The notes under the pieces are model-generated. The model was not told the DNA's origin and made no database searches. It saw only the letters and a list, made by a program, of their open reading frames with translations. Below, piece after piece: positions 44,188 to 56,186 of a stretch of 64,000 bases of DNA (positions within the stretch are counted from its first letter, which is position 1; every line of letters begins with the position of its first letter). The translations under genes and the position numbers were made by a program. This stretch comes from Eumeta japonica (Eukaryota > Arthropoda > Insecta > Lepidoptera > Psychidae), in NCBI GenBank assembly GCA_005406025.1, contig BGZK01002069.1, positions 17,820 through 81,819 of the forward strand, in the 5' to 3' direction.

Positions 44188-46181
44188 TTAACACTACTCG
44201 TGGGGGACCTAGCTCCCCACCCGCCTACTTTTTTGCAAATAACATAATTATTTAAAATGCGACGCGGTTGCGGTCCGGTGTAATCCCAGTGACGCCCGAG
44301 AGCTAGCGGGGGATGGACGTGTGCGCTGTTCACGTTTGTGGTTCGTGAGGTACGTGCCGCGCCGGACCTAAGTCCCCCACGAGTGTAGTTATGTAGGTAT
44401 TTTTTAGTATTTTTATACATTTGTATTTTTTATAGGTTTTGGTGCAATATGGCTAAAGATTAGAATCCCCAGCAGATAGAAAGGCTATTAAATGATCTTG
44501 AAAATGAAGACAGCGAAAACGACGAGATTTTTCCTGAATTATTATCAGATTTGAGCGATGCAGAGTACGAAGTGACCATGATACGGATAGCGATGACGTG
44601 GCTGACAGTGCTTCGGAAAATGAAAAATAGAAAACATCGAACAGCAGACTAACGACTCGCGTGCTTTCTGTGGTAAGAATAGGTACAAATAGGCAAAAAC
44701 ATCGCCATCGCAGTCACGAATTCGAGCGCATAACATAATTTTGCAGTTACCTGGTCTTAGAGGTCTTGCTCAGACAAAGAACGAGATGAGTCCTCTTGAA
44801 GCTTGGCTATGTCTATTTTCCGATGATATTATTGAATTGATTTTAGAACACACAAATGAAAAAATTACAAAGTATTCGGAAAATCATACACGTGACGCTG
44901 CATATACCGACCATCTCAGTAAAGAAGAATTGTGTGCGTTTATTGGATTGATGTTTTTAACAGGTATATTCAAATCGGGAAGGGAAGATCCTCGTGGACT
45001 CTAGTCTTCTAAGTGTAAAGGTAGACCTATTTTTAGAACGGTTATGAGTCTCAATCGATATCTTTTTATTTTATCATGTCTGCGATTCGATGAAGAACAT
45101 TCAAGAGAAGAAGAAAACAAACAGACAGTCTAGCCCTCATATCAGAACTGTTCAACAAGTTTATAATGAATTGTATAAATAACTACAACTGTTCTGAGCA
45201 CGTAACTGTAGACGAAATGCTCGTTCCATTCAGAGGACGTTGCTTGTTCCGAATGTATATGAAGTGCAAGTCAGCAAAATATGGATTGAAGATGATGTGT
45301 TAATGTGACGCAAGAACGTATTATTTATATAATGCGTTTACTTATTCGGGAAAGGAGACGTCTTCACGAGCTAATACCACTTTGGTACCTACGAGGAACG
45401 TTATGACATTAGCTGAACCAATCTATGGAACTAATAGAAACATTACTGGGGATAACTGGTTTACGTCTATTGAGTTGATCAATGCATTGAAAGAAAAAAT
45501 CTTACATACGTTGGCACAATACGTAAGAACAAGAGAAATACCACCGCAATTTCTTCCTCATAGAAGCTGCCCTGTTCTCTCACTTCACAGAGATAAGACT
45601 CTAGTATCGTTTGTGCCTAAAAAAGACATCAGTATTGCTCTAGTGTCTTCAATGCATCATGCTCCTGCGACCAATCCGGAAACCAAGAAACCCGAAATAA
45701 TAGATTTTTACAATTCCACTAAAGGTGGCGTAGACGCTCTAGACCAGAAATGTGCTGCTTACAGTGTGAACAGGAGAAGTCAAAGATGGCCGACCACAAT
45801 ATTTTGTGCAGTATTGAATATATCCGGAGTAAACAGTCATGTCCTTTACACCGCATCGAATCACAAACAGATGAGCCGTTACAAGTTTTTAGAAGAACTT
45901 GGATATGCTTTAGTGATTCCTCATGTTCTAGAAAGAAGACTTGTCAAATCTTAATAAGGAGCTGAAAGATATGATGGACAAGTTTTTGCGCGAGGTTGGT
46001 GTTGACGTACTGAAGATCTACCAACACAAAGACCTAGTCAAAATAAAAATCAAAGAAATCTAGGTGTCATTTGTGCCCATGAAGTAAAGATAGCAATACT
46101 CCCAGAGTTTGCTCCAAATGTATGAAAAATGTCTGTCGTATCCACTCTATTGATGTGAAAATATGTACCAAATGTCAGTAA
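44188..46181 (+). mobile_element. piggyBac-type element 1, right end lost
   Basis: Begins at a TTAA (44188-44191) followed by CACTACTCGTGGGGGACC. An inverted copy of this word (TCCCCCACGAGTGTAGTT) stands at 44373-44390, just upstream of the transposase gene, making an internal inverted pair. The transposase gene follows on the plus strand. I could not find the matching right terminus after 46181, so the element is probably truncated or its end is too decayed to see. Confidence 0.65.
44449..46181 (+). pseudogene. piggyBac transposase 1, broken
   Basis: ATG at 44449 is followed within five codons by a stop. The acidic N-terminus (ERLLNDLENEDSENDEIFPE) and DDE core are nonetheless recognisable. 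The core shows PLEAWLCLFSDDIIELI, GLMFLTGIFKS, GRPIFRTVMSLNRYLFIL, HVTVDEMLVPFRGRCLFR (catalytic Asp), TGDNWFTSIELI (Asp) and STKGGVDALDQKCAAYSV (third and fourth Asp). A 190-codon open block is kept at 45382-45954. The C-terminal cysteine domain (CSKCMKNVCRIHS, CTKCQ) ends at 46181. Stops at about 45002, 45134 and 45300 and several shifts show it is dead. Confidence 0.88.
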
Positions 46182-46245
46182 TAAGTTTATTTTAGATTAT
46201 AATTATAATGTTGACATTATAACTATAATCTAAAATAAACTTATT
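46180..46245. repeat. 31-bp hairpin just after the piggyBac stop
   Basis: Arms 46180-46210 and 46215-46245 pair at 30 of 31 positions with a 4-base loop. AT-rich. Confidence 0.85.
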
Positions 46246-46329
46246 AAGAAAGACACAATATGGATATATACTTGTCTTGGATGCCTAAATACCTATATAC
46301 GTGGCTTATGTGGGCATATCATGTGTAAC

Positions 46330-46640
46330 GTGACACATAAAATGGCGATATCTCGGAAATGGTTAGTTTTTTGGAAAAAAACATAAGGACTATTTTTGTA
46401 GATAATTTGAAAAGCTACAAATTTGATTTGAGGTATTTTTCAAAAAAACTCACCGTTTCCGAGAAAAACCCAAAAAGCCTCAATTTTTGGCCTTTGACCC
46501 CGAATAACTCGAAACGCACACGGGGGATCGATGGGGACTTTTCGAGGTTTTATTTAGAATGGTAAACCCAAGGTCTCCACCAATTTTCAGCTTGCCCCTA
46601 ATTTATGTTATTCAAATGTCTATAGTGACCGCACTAACAG
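46330..46640. repeat. Dispersed repeat of 'pressure-cell' type wording
   Basis: GGCGATATCTCGGAAATGGT, TCACCGTTTCCGAGAAAAAC and CCCCGAATAACTCGAAACGC recur in the style of abundant non-coding insect repeats. An open frame at 46359-46565 reads through it but has no family resemblance. Confidence 0.4.
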
Positions 46641-48486
46641 GGACATCATCCGACGAGCTACTCACCAAATAGCAATGAGGGCTACTTTGTGTATGCAAAA
46701 AGAGGAGGCCATTTTGAGCAATTGTTGTAACTTTTTGTTTCAATAAACTGTATGATGCTTTATTTACGTATTTTTATTTATTTATTTCCTGTTATCTCTC
46801 TATCTCTATCACTCTTATTTGCGGGATGGTGATCCCTAAGTTAATAATGTTATTGTTAAGCAATCCGTTGTCCTTGAAACGGTATAAAATGCTAGTTCGC
46901 GAAATACAGGAATAATTGCATTTGAAAATGGTCACACTCGATATCCCATATCTCCGAAAGTTGGTGAGGGCTATGATTTTAGTGTTATTACTCAGCTAGT
47001 ATACTGTAGTATTCTAAAAGAATAAAACAGAAATAGGTTGACAGCCTAGATTTTGTGTTTTGGGGAATAAATTGAATTTTTTGTACTCTTTTAAAACATT
47101 TTTTTTTTATTTTTTTGTAAATTTGATAATTTTATTTAAAAAAATTGGATAAACATTCGAAATTATTATGTTGCTTACATTTCTAGAGACCTCGTTTGTA
47201 TCCTTGGGACATATAAATCGGAAGATATTGCTATTTTAACACTTGCAGTCGGGCTCCGGTACATGAAAAATGCAAAAGGCCGCCATTTTACTGCCGCTGG
47301 AGAAAAATAAAAAATTAAATCAGTTTTGTCGATTAATTGAACCATATGACTCGACCTTAACGGGTCGGACACCGCGGACCAGACACTCTGTATATAAAAA
47401 AAATTGATTTCAATTAAGGTCCATACTTTTTAAAGAAACCGTTTTTTGCTATTTTCTTTTAAAAGTATTCTTTTATAACTAAAGTACCTTTCAGCAATTT
47501 AGACGAAATTGAATCAGCGATTCAATCAAGTTTAAATTTCACTTTCGTACTTGATTACGTTTGTACTTTTACTTTAATATTTTTGAATATATTTATGTCA
47601 AAGACTACACATATTGCATCACTTCCATCCAATATCTATTTGAATACATAATTGTATAATATTCTAACTTTACAAAAGATGCAGGTCATAATTTTCTAAA
47701 GGTAGGCATTTAAATAAACACATTTGTTTTGGTATTTAGAACTAGTGATAGAAATCAGTGTATTCGGTTTCAATAACATTTTGACAATATTGCTATATAT
47801 AGTTGAAATATAGTTTTATTTATTGGAACAGAGATCATGGACATATTAACCGTTAGTTCATGTTCTAACTGTTGACTGTTATTGTCTATCTGACTGCAAC
47901 AATTATTACGAAAAAATTACAAACTTGTTTAAGGTGCTCAATTTATAAAAAAATTTGAAACCATTTTTTTAATGTTTGTAAGAATTTGCCATCTAACCTG
48001 CTTGGCATTTGTACCTACGTACTTCTCGTTGGTAATTATTGCGGCGTAGTACAATATCTTAACTGTGAGAAATATGTTTACTTTTAAAAACTATTTCTAG
48101 GTTATTGATAATTGCTTTTTGTAATCAAAAGATCAAATGTCTTACACAAGTGCTGTATTCTCAGATGTGATGCCAAGAGAATAAGTCATGATACACATTC
48201 CTAATTAAGCAGGTAGACATTTTGTAATTTGTTTTAGAAATATATGTCTAAGGTTATAGAAATAATAGATTTTATTTTGGGGCTTTGCAATGCTAGCTAA
48301 TTGCTCAAAGCTCTTTTCACTTTATATATTCATATTATAGCATATTCGGCGAAAAGAATTGATTTAGTGCATTTTTTTATAATCAATGCTTATGCGTACG
48401 CTTAAATAATCTATATAATTATAGAGAATACTTGTCCCTGACTAGTGTAGTGGTTATTCTGTACGCTTTTTATTTTTTAAAGGATT
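46641..48486. other. Intergenic, AT-rich
   Basis: No gene. A GC-richer patch at 47180-47390 may be a decayed repeat. Confidence 0.35.
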
Positions 48487-50047
48487 AACGTGTATTAATA
48501 CTAGGTGCTTTTTTTGAACTATTTTTTTTCGGTCCCATGGTGAAATTTTGTTGAAGTACCGAAAAATAAATTCCCTGAAAGTTTGAGCCCTTAATATTAA
48601 TATTAAGTACTAGACCAAGGCGTGTAAAGATTTCCCATTTAAAATACATGTAAAACTTGATTTTTTTTCTTTTAAATTTTATAACTCAGAGACATTTAAT
48701 GGGATTATCACGCCCAGACAGGTCTTCTTCAGAATTTAACGCTCTACAAAGTCTCTATTACAGTAAAGTCATAACTTCCACCTACGGGGTAGTACAGGCC
48801 CCTAAACCTAATTTTTCCATAAAATTCGCGTTTTTTTGGATTCACCTCGTAAACAACACTAGCTACGGAAAAATTGTAAATGACAAACTTGTAGGAAATT
48901 TTATTTCCTACAAGAGAATCTTGGCACCAAATCGTTAATATTAATACTTGAGATATAGAGATTTTAAGTTAAAGTGGTATGGAATTCTTAAGTTAAATTG
49001 TTAAATAAATTAATTTTACTATAAATTGTCATTTAAATCACCGATTATTTATATTTTACATTACAAACGATTGATTTTCAGTGCCTTACAAATAATTTCT
49101 TCATTTGCTGACAACAACATCAGTGACTTTGACCCAAACTCAACGATCATTTTAAACAGTTTGACCTTTCTTATGAATTTATAAATACTGAACAACATAC
49201 ATGGGAATCAAATCTGATTACCAAAAATGTCTTGACACATTTAAAAACTTGAAAGTGGTAAATGATATTGCTGAACGAGGAGTCGCCCTTACTCAAAAAT
49301 TCAATGAAGCTTTAACTCATAATGAAGATGAAAGACAAAAAATTTTCAAACAGTACAAAATCATCGCTCACAGTATCCATTGTGCACAATCAACTTACTC
49401 GAGGAAAAATGTTTTATAAAGTACAATAATTGTGTTTATAGATGAGACTTTACTTAAAATTAGATTTTTTTGTTTCCAACATTTTGTGTAATTCAATGAA
49501 AACATCATTAAATGAATTGTTTTTTAATGAAAATTGAACTTGAATATAGTCATTTTTATTAGCAACTATTTATTTTGATGAAAAATTTACAATTTATAAT
49601 AAAAGTTGATAATTTAACAATTAAGCTCAGAAATCCATAGAAATTCCATACCACTAAAACTTAAAATTCCTGTATCTCAAAAAGTATTATTATTAACGAT
49701 TTGGTAAAGACTTTCTTGTAAAATAAAATTTCCTACAAGTTGTCATTTTTCCGTAACTAGTGTTGTTTGAGGTGAATCAAAAACGCGAATTGGAAAAATT
49801 AGGTTTAGTAATGAAGAACTGTAATAGAGACGTTAAATTCTTAAGAAGACCTGTCTTGGGCGAGATAATCCCATTAAATGTAGTTATAAAATTTAAAGAA
49901 AAATCAAGTTTACATGTATTTTAAATGGGAAATCTTTACACTGGTCTAGTTATAATATTAATATTAAGGCTCAAACTTTCAGGAATTTATTTTCAGTACA
50001 ACAAAATTGACAAAAAAAATTAAAAAAACACCCTAATTAATACGTTT
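48487..50047. mobile_element. Element with terminal inverted repeats of 400-500 bp
   Basis: The left arm (48487 to about 48990) and right arm (about 49630-50047) are long, diverged reverse complements. Landmarks pair in mirror order: AATAAATTCCCTGAAAGTTT with AAACTTTCAGGAATTTATTT; TTAATATTAATATTA on both; GATTTCCCATTTAAAATACA with TGTATTTTAAATGGGAAATC; GACAGGTCTTCTT with AAGAAGACCTGTC; TTGTAGGAAATTTTATTT on both. The outermost words ATTAATACTAGGTG and CACCCTAATTAAT also pair. The centre (about 49000-49620) holds one small frame. The outer boundary is approximate and no target duplication was fixed. Confidence 0.75.
49201..49419 (+). CDS. Small ORF in the centre of the long-TIR element
   Basis: 72 codons from ATG 49201 to the stop at 49417-49419. 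It includes KVVNDIAERGVALTQKFNEA, then LTHNEDERQKIFKQYK. The VNDxAERGVxLxxxFN...TxxEx block looks to me like a motif that recurs in uncharacterised arthropod ORFs, but I cannot name the family. It is flanked by the inverted arms at about 200 bases on each side, so it is the only coding candidate of that element. Could be the tail of a longer ancestral protein. Confidence 0.4.
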   Translation: MGIKSDYQKCLDTFKNLKVVNDIAERGVALTQKFNEALTHNEDERQKIFKQYKIIAHSIHCAQSTYSRKNVL

Positions 50048-50055
50048 ATTTTTAG

Positions 50056-50224
50056 GAGAGGGATCACAGTACATGTATTTCCAAATCCAGTTAAACGTGA
50101 AGAGTTATTTAAAACATGGGTTCATATGGAGGATATATTATCGATCTTTGAAAAACTGTATTTATAAGAATCGTAGTGTGTGGAAAAACATTTTGTACGA
50201 ATGTATTTTATCACTTCTTGAGAG
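50056..50224 (+). pseudogene. THAP exon of the P-element-like gene
   Basis: The acceptor TTATTTTTAG ends at 50055 and the donor GTGAGT stands at 50225. Between them ITVHVFPNPVKREELFKTW, then a VCEKHF block after two stops, match the second half of a THAP domain (xVHxFPxPxxxxxxFxxW ... VCExHF). The first half, with its Cys pair, must have been in an upstream exon now on the far side of, or destroyed by, the long-TIR element that ends at 50047. Probably the start of the THAP9-like gene whose transposase part resumes at 58177. Confidence 0.6.
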
Positions 50225-51263
50225 GTGAGTTGTTTTTGGAACAATTTAATATTAAATAACTAGGTATTTTGAATGAATAATCAATATTACTGGTTTATTT
50301 ATGTTTCATAATTTCTTTCATAACTCGATTACAGATATTACACCTCAATCTAGGACACCTTTAACGAATCTATCTTCAAATGAGATGCTGTCAAGACAAA
50401 TAGGTAAATTGAGAATAATTTTGGTAATTTTTGTTATCATTTTATTTATACAATACTTCTTTACAATACAAATTTTATTTGGCAAGCGTGCCTAAGTAAC
50501 CAGTGCAACACATTTTCCAGAGAGAACCATAGGATAGCTGCTCTTCACATCCAGGTAAATATTCCTAGTTCTGTATAATATTACTTGAATCATTTGTATA
50601 TTTATAATATATCATAACTCTGTTATTGTATGTTACCGAATATTTAAATCAGAGAAATAGCTTTCCATCATTATACATAAAAATGTTTTAGATAAAGAGA
50701 CATTCTTAGACATTAAAATAATGGACAAAATTATCAAATTTCTTTAAAAATAATGTATTATTTCAGCCCTAAACGATCCATTGCCAGGCAATGCATTCTT
50801 CTAAAATGTCACAAAAGCTGTATGTGGTATGCTGGCTCTTATTTATTTTTAATTTATACTTTTTACAATGCAAGTTTTATTGGCAGGCAAACCCAAGCCA
50901 GCGCAGCATATTTGTCAGAGAGAAACATCCTCACGTGGTAAGAATTTTTATCTTTGTTGTATCTGTTATCACTAAATAATTTGTAACATAAGAGACAGTT
51001 ATATAATTCATATTGCAAAGTCTTTCACATTGTAAAAAAAATAATTTTGAGGAAAATTGGAAACAGGTTCAAGTCCTGAATACAAGTAAATTACTCAATG
51101 AGTTTTAAATAAAATAAAAATCACTTGCTTTGGACCTCAATGACGGTTGATTCCGGACTTTAATTAGTAACAGTAGTTTTAGCCTACACTGGGTCCGCAT
51201 AGAGAGCATAAGTTTCAAGCCCATCGATCTGAAGTAAAAATATTTGTGAAAAAGATGAATGAG
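50225..51263 (+). other. Linker region of the P-like gene with a diverged duplication
   Basis: A possible small exon at 50336-50400 (acceptor CGATTACAG; ITPQSRTPLTNLSSNEMLSR). Two related segments, about 50440-50545 and 50835-50945, share ACAATRCAARTTTTATT, GGCARGC and AGAGAGAA words in order, so a 390-base tandem duplication is likely. Exons here are not certain. Confidence 0.4.
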
Positions 51264-51308
51264 AATAGGCTGATGATGACAGGCTGATAGGCGGAGATCC
51301 GCAAAGTT

Positions 51309-52146
51309 GTGGCGGCACCGGCGCCGCGTGTAATGAATTACGCCGAAGCGGCGGCGAAACCGAAGATAATGGTCGCCGCCGCGAAGACCCCTGGCCCTAC
51401 TTCAAAACCCGGGACCAGCCATACCCTCATCGTGGCCTCTAAATTTGAAAACCGCGGAGCAGGTTATAACGAAACTTCGCGGTGTGGTTGATGCCAGGAG
51501 ATGGGGTGGCGGTGGACAGAATAAGGAAGGCCAGGGGACAAAAGGTTGTATTGAGTTGCTCCTCTGTTGAGGACGCGAAGAAGATAGAGAGCGACTCAAA
51601 ATACGCGGCGCCGACAAAGTCGCCAAACCGGAAATGCGGCTCCCCACCGTTATAATTCGGGACGTGCTGAAAATTAACTCGGACGAGGACATTTGTTAGG
51701 TCGTTGAGGACCCAAAATCGACACCTATCCGAGGGTCTCGATTGGGAAAAGGTCAGGGCCGGTATGCTACCGGAGACGGGCACGTAATGACCTTGAGTGC
51801 CACCCGGTGCTCGAGGTCAGCCCTGAGCTATCATCGCCTGATAAAGCCGGCTTTGTATACGTGGGGCTCAAAGGCGCCCGGTATGGGACCAGTCCCCGTT
51901 GGTGCAGTGTTCGCGCTGTCTAGGATACGGACATGGCAAGCGTTTTTGCAAAGAAGTGTCCGAGGTGCGCACTGCGGCAGGGAGCACACTGGCGTAACAT
52001 GCCGGGCCCGAAAGGATGGAAGCCCCAAAATGCGTAAATTGTACAAAGGCCGGCTGCGGGGACACGCACATGGGGCGTTCAGCTCAGAGTGCGGGGTCCG
52101 AGCAAAATGGGATGATATGGCTCGGTCGAAGGTGGCGTACTGCTAG
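51309..52146 (+). pseudogene. R1-clade ORF1 (gag-like), C-terminal half
   Basis: Reads PRVMNYAEAAAKPKIMVAA, then, across frameshifts, TSHTLIVASKFE, VQCSRCLGYGHGKRFCKE, PKCVNCTKAG and HGAFSSECGVRAKWDDMA. The R(C)xxLGxGH..xxC and CxNC zinc knuckles are the usual gag tail. Frame changes every 100-200 bases show it is not functional. The start codon region is missing. Confidence 0.75.
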
Positions 52147-52207
52147 CAGCAGGCGCCCTGGCTGCCGAAGACCGCACACATTCGGCCGAGGATCGTCGAC
52201 CGAAGGA

Positions 52208-55200
52208 TGCACTGACCGCGTATCTCTGCGGTTTATGCAGTCCAACTTGCAGCGAAGTAAATTAGCTACGACTGAGCTGCTCGTTGAGGCTGCAAGGCAG
52301 AAAACGGTAGCCCTTGTTCAGGAACCTATATGGGAATATTGGCGAGCTGAGACGGTACCCGAGGTGCAGAGTCATCAAAGACGGCTCCGCGGAGGGGACC
52401 CGTCAAAGCCGCCATAATGGTCCTGAGCAGCGACGTGGACGTCGAAGAGGATCAAACCCTCAACGGCGAAAACGTCGCAGCTGCCGTAATCAAAGCCGAA
52501 ACTGCAGAATTGGCGTCGTGTCGGTGTATTTCGAGGAGACATGCCCATCGGCCCGTACCTCGATCGCGTGCGATACGTCTGCTCAAAACTCGGGACCGAC
52601 AAAATCATCCTGGGGCGATGTCAGCGCGTGGGTGTATGGTGGGGCAGCGAACGCAATGATGCGCGCGGTGTCGATCTCTGCGACTTCCTCGATTCTGAGG
52701 GCTGCACATCTTGAACGAGGCAATACGCCACGTTCGAGGTGTATAGGGGATCGTCTCCTCAAGAGCGTGGTGGATGTGACTGCGTGCAGCTCCGCTCTGG
52801 ATAGAGCGGAGGAATGGCAGGTGGTCCGAGACGTAACATCCTCGGACCATAACGCGGTCACGTTCGCCGTGCGGGTGGAGGACGATCCGGCCCTAGGCCT
52901 CTCTGGTACACGAGTCTACAATACGGCAAAGGCTCGATGGTCCGAGTTCGCAGCAGCCATGGATGCTGCTCTTAATGAACGGACTCTGACCACCGAGATG
53001 GTGAAATCTGTGGGCTCGTGCGACCAACTCGACGAGGTTGTTGAGACTTACCGAATGCATCCGACAAGCTTGCGACGCTGCCATTCCACGTAAAAGCTCG
53101 AACACGCGTGGACTGAAACCCCTGGTGGAGTCCCGAGTTAGAGGGGCTGAAACAGATGCGCGCACAAAGCGGCGCATCCGAAATGCGGCCCCGGCAGTGG
53201 GAGTACGTGGTCGGGGAGTATGTGCAGGCTAGGGAGGTTTACGGGGCAGTGGCTGAGGCGCAGACCGCGAGCTGGAAACGGTTTTGCTCTGCACAGGATG
53301 GGGAGAGCCTGTGGGACGCATCTACAGGGTCATCAGGAAAGGGAAAAACCGGGAGGATGTCCTATTAAAACTGACTCAGGACAAGTAATAGGTCCGGACA
53401 GGTCAGCGACCCTCTGGCGGAAACCTTTTCCCTGATGACCGTGTCGATACTGACGATCCGTATCATACGGAAGTCAGAAGGCGAACCGACGGGAGTAGTC
53501 AACCACCCGAAGCTTCGGGGATCTGCCCGGGTGGACCCACCTTTACCGGAGCTGAGATTAGGTTTGCTCTTAAAGCATTCCTCCCTCGAAAGGCCCCGGC
53601 ATTGATGGGTTCACCTCGGACATATGCCAGGCTGCCATTTTCCGGGATCTGGGATTGTTCCTAGCGATGGCCAATAAGTGCCTTGAGCTGGGATACTTTC
53701 CCGAGCCTGGAAGGTGGCGGCAATCAAGGTGATCCCGAAGCCGGGTAAGGAAGACTACGCCCGTCCGAAGTCTTACCGTCCTATAGGTCTGCTCCCTGTG
53801 CTGGGCAAAACAGTGGAAAGGATGCTGGTCAGGCGCCTCCAGTGGCACTTAATGCAAAACTTCAGGCGACACAGTATGGCTTCACGCCGCAGCGCGGACG
53901 GAGGATGCCCTTTATGATCTGATGACACATATCTATCAAAGTTAAATCTCAAAAGATCATACTAATGGTGTCATTGGACATAGAGGGCGCCTTCGACAAT
54001 GCGTGGTGGCCGGCGTTGGAGACCAGCTGCGCGCCCTTGGCTGCCAGTGAACCTCCATGGCCTGGTCCGGGCTACCTTCGGGACCGGGAGGTAGTCGTCA
54101 AGTACGCTGGAGGGAGTGCAGGAAGGGGACTTCAAGGGTTGTATACAAGGTTCTATAGCCGGTCCAACCTTTTGGAACCTTATCCTGGATTCCCTACTCC
54201 GAGAACTCGGGGAACTCGGCGTATACGTGCAGGCGTTCGCGGATGATGTGGTCCTCATGTTCTCCGGACAGTCGGCTTCGTCGATCGAGGAGGAGCCAAC
54301 CGCGCTCTAGCTCGCGTGCACTGCTGGGGAGTCAGAAATAAGCTGAGGTTCGCGCCATCGAAAACAAATTCGATGGTGCTGACCAAAGCTGAAATATGAC
54401 GACCCAGTGGTGCACATGAATGGCGAGCATTAGCTCGGTTGGCGAAATACGCCTCCTCGGTCTGACCATAGACAAAAGCTGACGTTCATTCCTCATGTCG
54501 CCAAGGCTTGTAAAAGGCTACTAATATTTACAAGGGCTTAGCCCGAGCAGCCAGGCGACGTGGGGTCTGAGTTCGGAGATCGTGAGGACCATATACATTA
54601 CCGTGATAGAGCCTATCGTTCTGTACGCTTCGTGCGCTTGGGCACCGGCGACGAGGAAGCTCGGCGTGCGAAGATGCTCGACGCTGTCCAGCGCAGCGTC
54701 GCTCTGAAGCATGCCGGGCTCACCGTACAGTGTCCCTGCATTCCGCGCTCATCCTCGCGAGGCTGCTCCCTCTGGACATTAGAGTGGGGAAGTGGCCTGG
54801 TTATATGAGGTTAAGCGCGGAAAGATTTAGGGGACACTTTTGTCGACCGGGAGCTCGAGACCCGTGTATTTCGGCGATTTGCCTCACCCCGCACGTGCCC
54901 GAGATCGGGTACGAGCGTCGGGACCTCGACCCCAGACGGTGGACCGTCTCGCCGTCGTCAGGCCGCGCATTTTTACCGACGGTAGCCGTATCGAAGGCAA
55001 AGTCGGGCGGCCCTGACGGGTGGCGGGACGGAGGAGATGGTACTCGACGCTACGACTCGATCCCTTCTGCACGGTCTTTCAGGCGGAGATGGTCGCGCTG
55101 CAAGGGCGATACGGAGGTGAAGAATGGTAAAGGACAGGCTGGTCAACATTTTCAGTGACTCCAGGTCCCTGGAGGTATTGGCCGGCCAAGACCTATCACC

Positions 55201-55755
55201 CTCTGGCCCATGAAGCTAGGCGCGACATCTCCGAGATCGTTGCGGAAGGCAGGGCTGTGCGCTTATTTTGGGTTAGAGCGCATGCCGGAATCGCGGGAAA
55301 CGAGCGGCGACGAGCTCGCCAGGCGCCGCCCTCACCAAGAAGACGGCAGCGGACTATGACAGGTTTCCGCTGTCGTACGCGAAAGGGTGATTAGGGCGGC
55401 GAGCCTGGAAGAGTGGCAGGAACGATACGCCGAGGGAGGCACAGGTGAAATCACCAAATGCTTCTTTCCCCGAGTGGAACAAGTGTACCGGGTCCTCCGA
55501 AAAACAGAAATGACGTCCCACTTGGCGCAAACCCTTACGGGACATGGCGGGTTCTCACAGTACCTACATAGGTTCAAACTGAAGGACTCGCCATACTGCG
55601 CCTGTGATCCCGCTAAAATCCAGGACGTGCTGCACGTTCTCGAGGAATGTCAATGTTTCTGCGGAAGCGTGTGGCACTGGAAACGGAGATTGGCGTCATT
55701 GTCGGGGAGGGTTTCAACAATAGTTGAAGACGACCACAAAGGGCAAAATTTTTAA
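52208..55755 (+). pseudogene. R1-clade ORF2: endonuclease, reverse transcriptase, C-terminal finger
   Basis: Domains follow in order. The APE-type endonuclease begins LRFMQSNLQRSKLATTELLV (about 52228) and continues with VALVQEP, CRIGVVSVYFE, then VVRDVTSSDHNAVTF (about 52825). The reverse transcriptase shows AIKVIPKPGKEDY, KSYRPIGLLPVLGKTVERML (about 53775), MVSLDIEGAFDNAWW (53965), GCIQGSIAGPTFWNLILDSL and the active-site FADDVV (about 54238). RNase H-like IFTDGSRIEGKVG and ELARRRP blocks (about 54970-55330) follow, then the C-terminal zinc region (GHGGFSQYLHRFKL, YCACDP...LEECQCF, 55545-55665). It ends at 55755. Many indels and stops; not active. Confidence 0.88.
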
Positions 55756-56186
55756 TTACTGCTGCAAAGTAGTAGAAAGATGCTCTAAATTAAATAGAAA
55801 TTAAAGGGAAGGAATATAGGAATATAGAAACTGAAATGTAAAGATTAAATAACAGAATGATGGATTGTTTAAGGGTAAATGAGAATAGGGATGGTAGGAA
55901 AATATGTATAAATATTATAAAACTAGAATAAGCATGTAAAATAAATAGAAATAGATTATACAACAAAAATATAATAGTAATTTATGTAAGAGGGTTGAAT
56001 AAAAATTAAGGAAAAAGAAAGAGAAGGAAGAAAAAGAAAAAGAATGTAATAATAATACATAAAACATGAATAAAATCATTTAACCCTCCACCACCCTACA
56101 AACTGCAAGCGAGGTGCGATGAACACCTGAAAATGGTATAAAAGGGCGGTCGCCATGCCACAGGGGCAAATAATAAAAAGAAATAA
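55756..56186 (+). other. 3' UTR and A-rich tail of the R1-like copy
   Basis: Purine-rich with GGAAGAAAAAGAAAAAG-type runs, then a short GC-rich piece (56090-56165) and an A-rich end before the duplication. Confidence 0.5.

Noticed and set aside
44449..46181. Domesticated host piggyBac gene
   Set aside because: Stop within five codons and several further breaks; a retained host gene would be open.
51402..55577. Minus-strand ORFs of 60-96 codons within the R1 copy
   Set aside because: Antisense shadows of GC-rich retroelement coding sequence.
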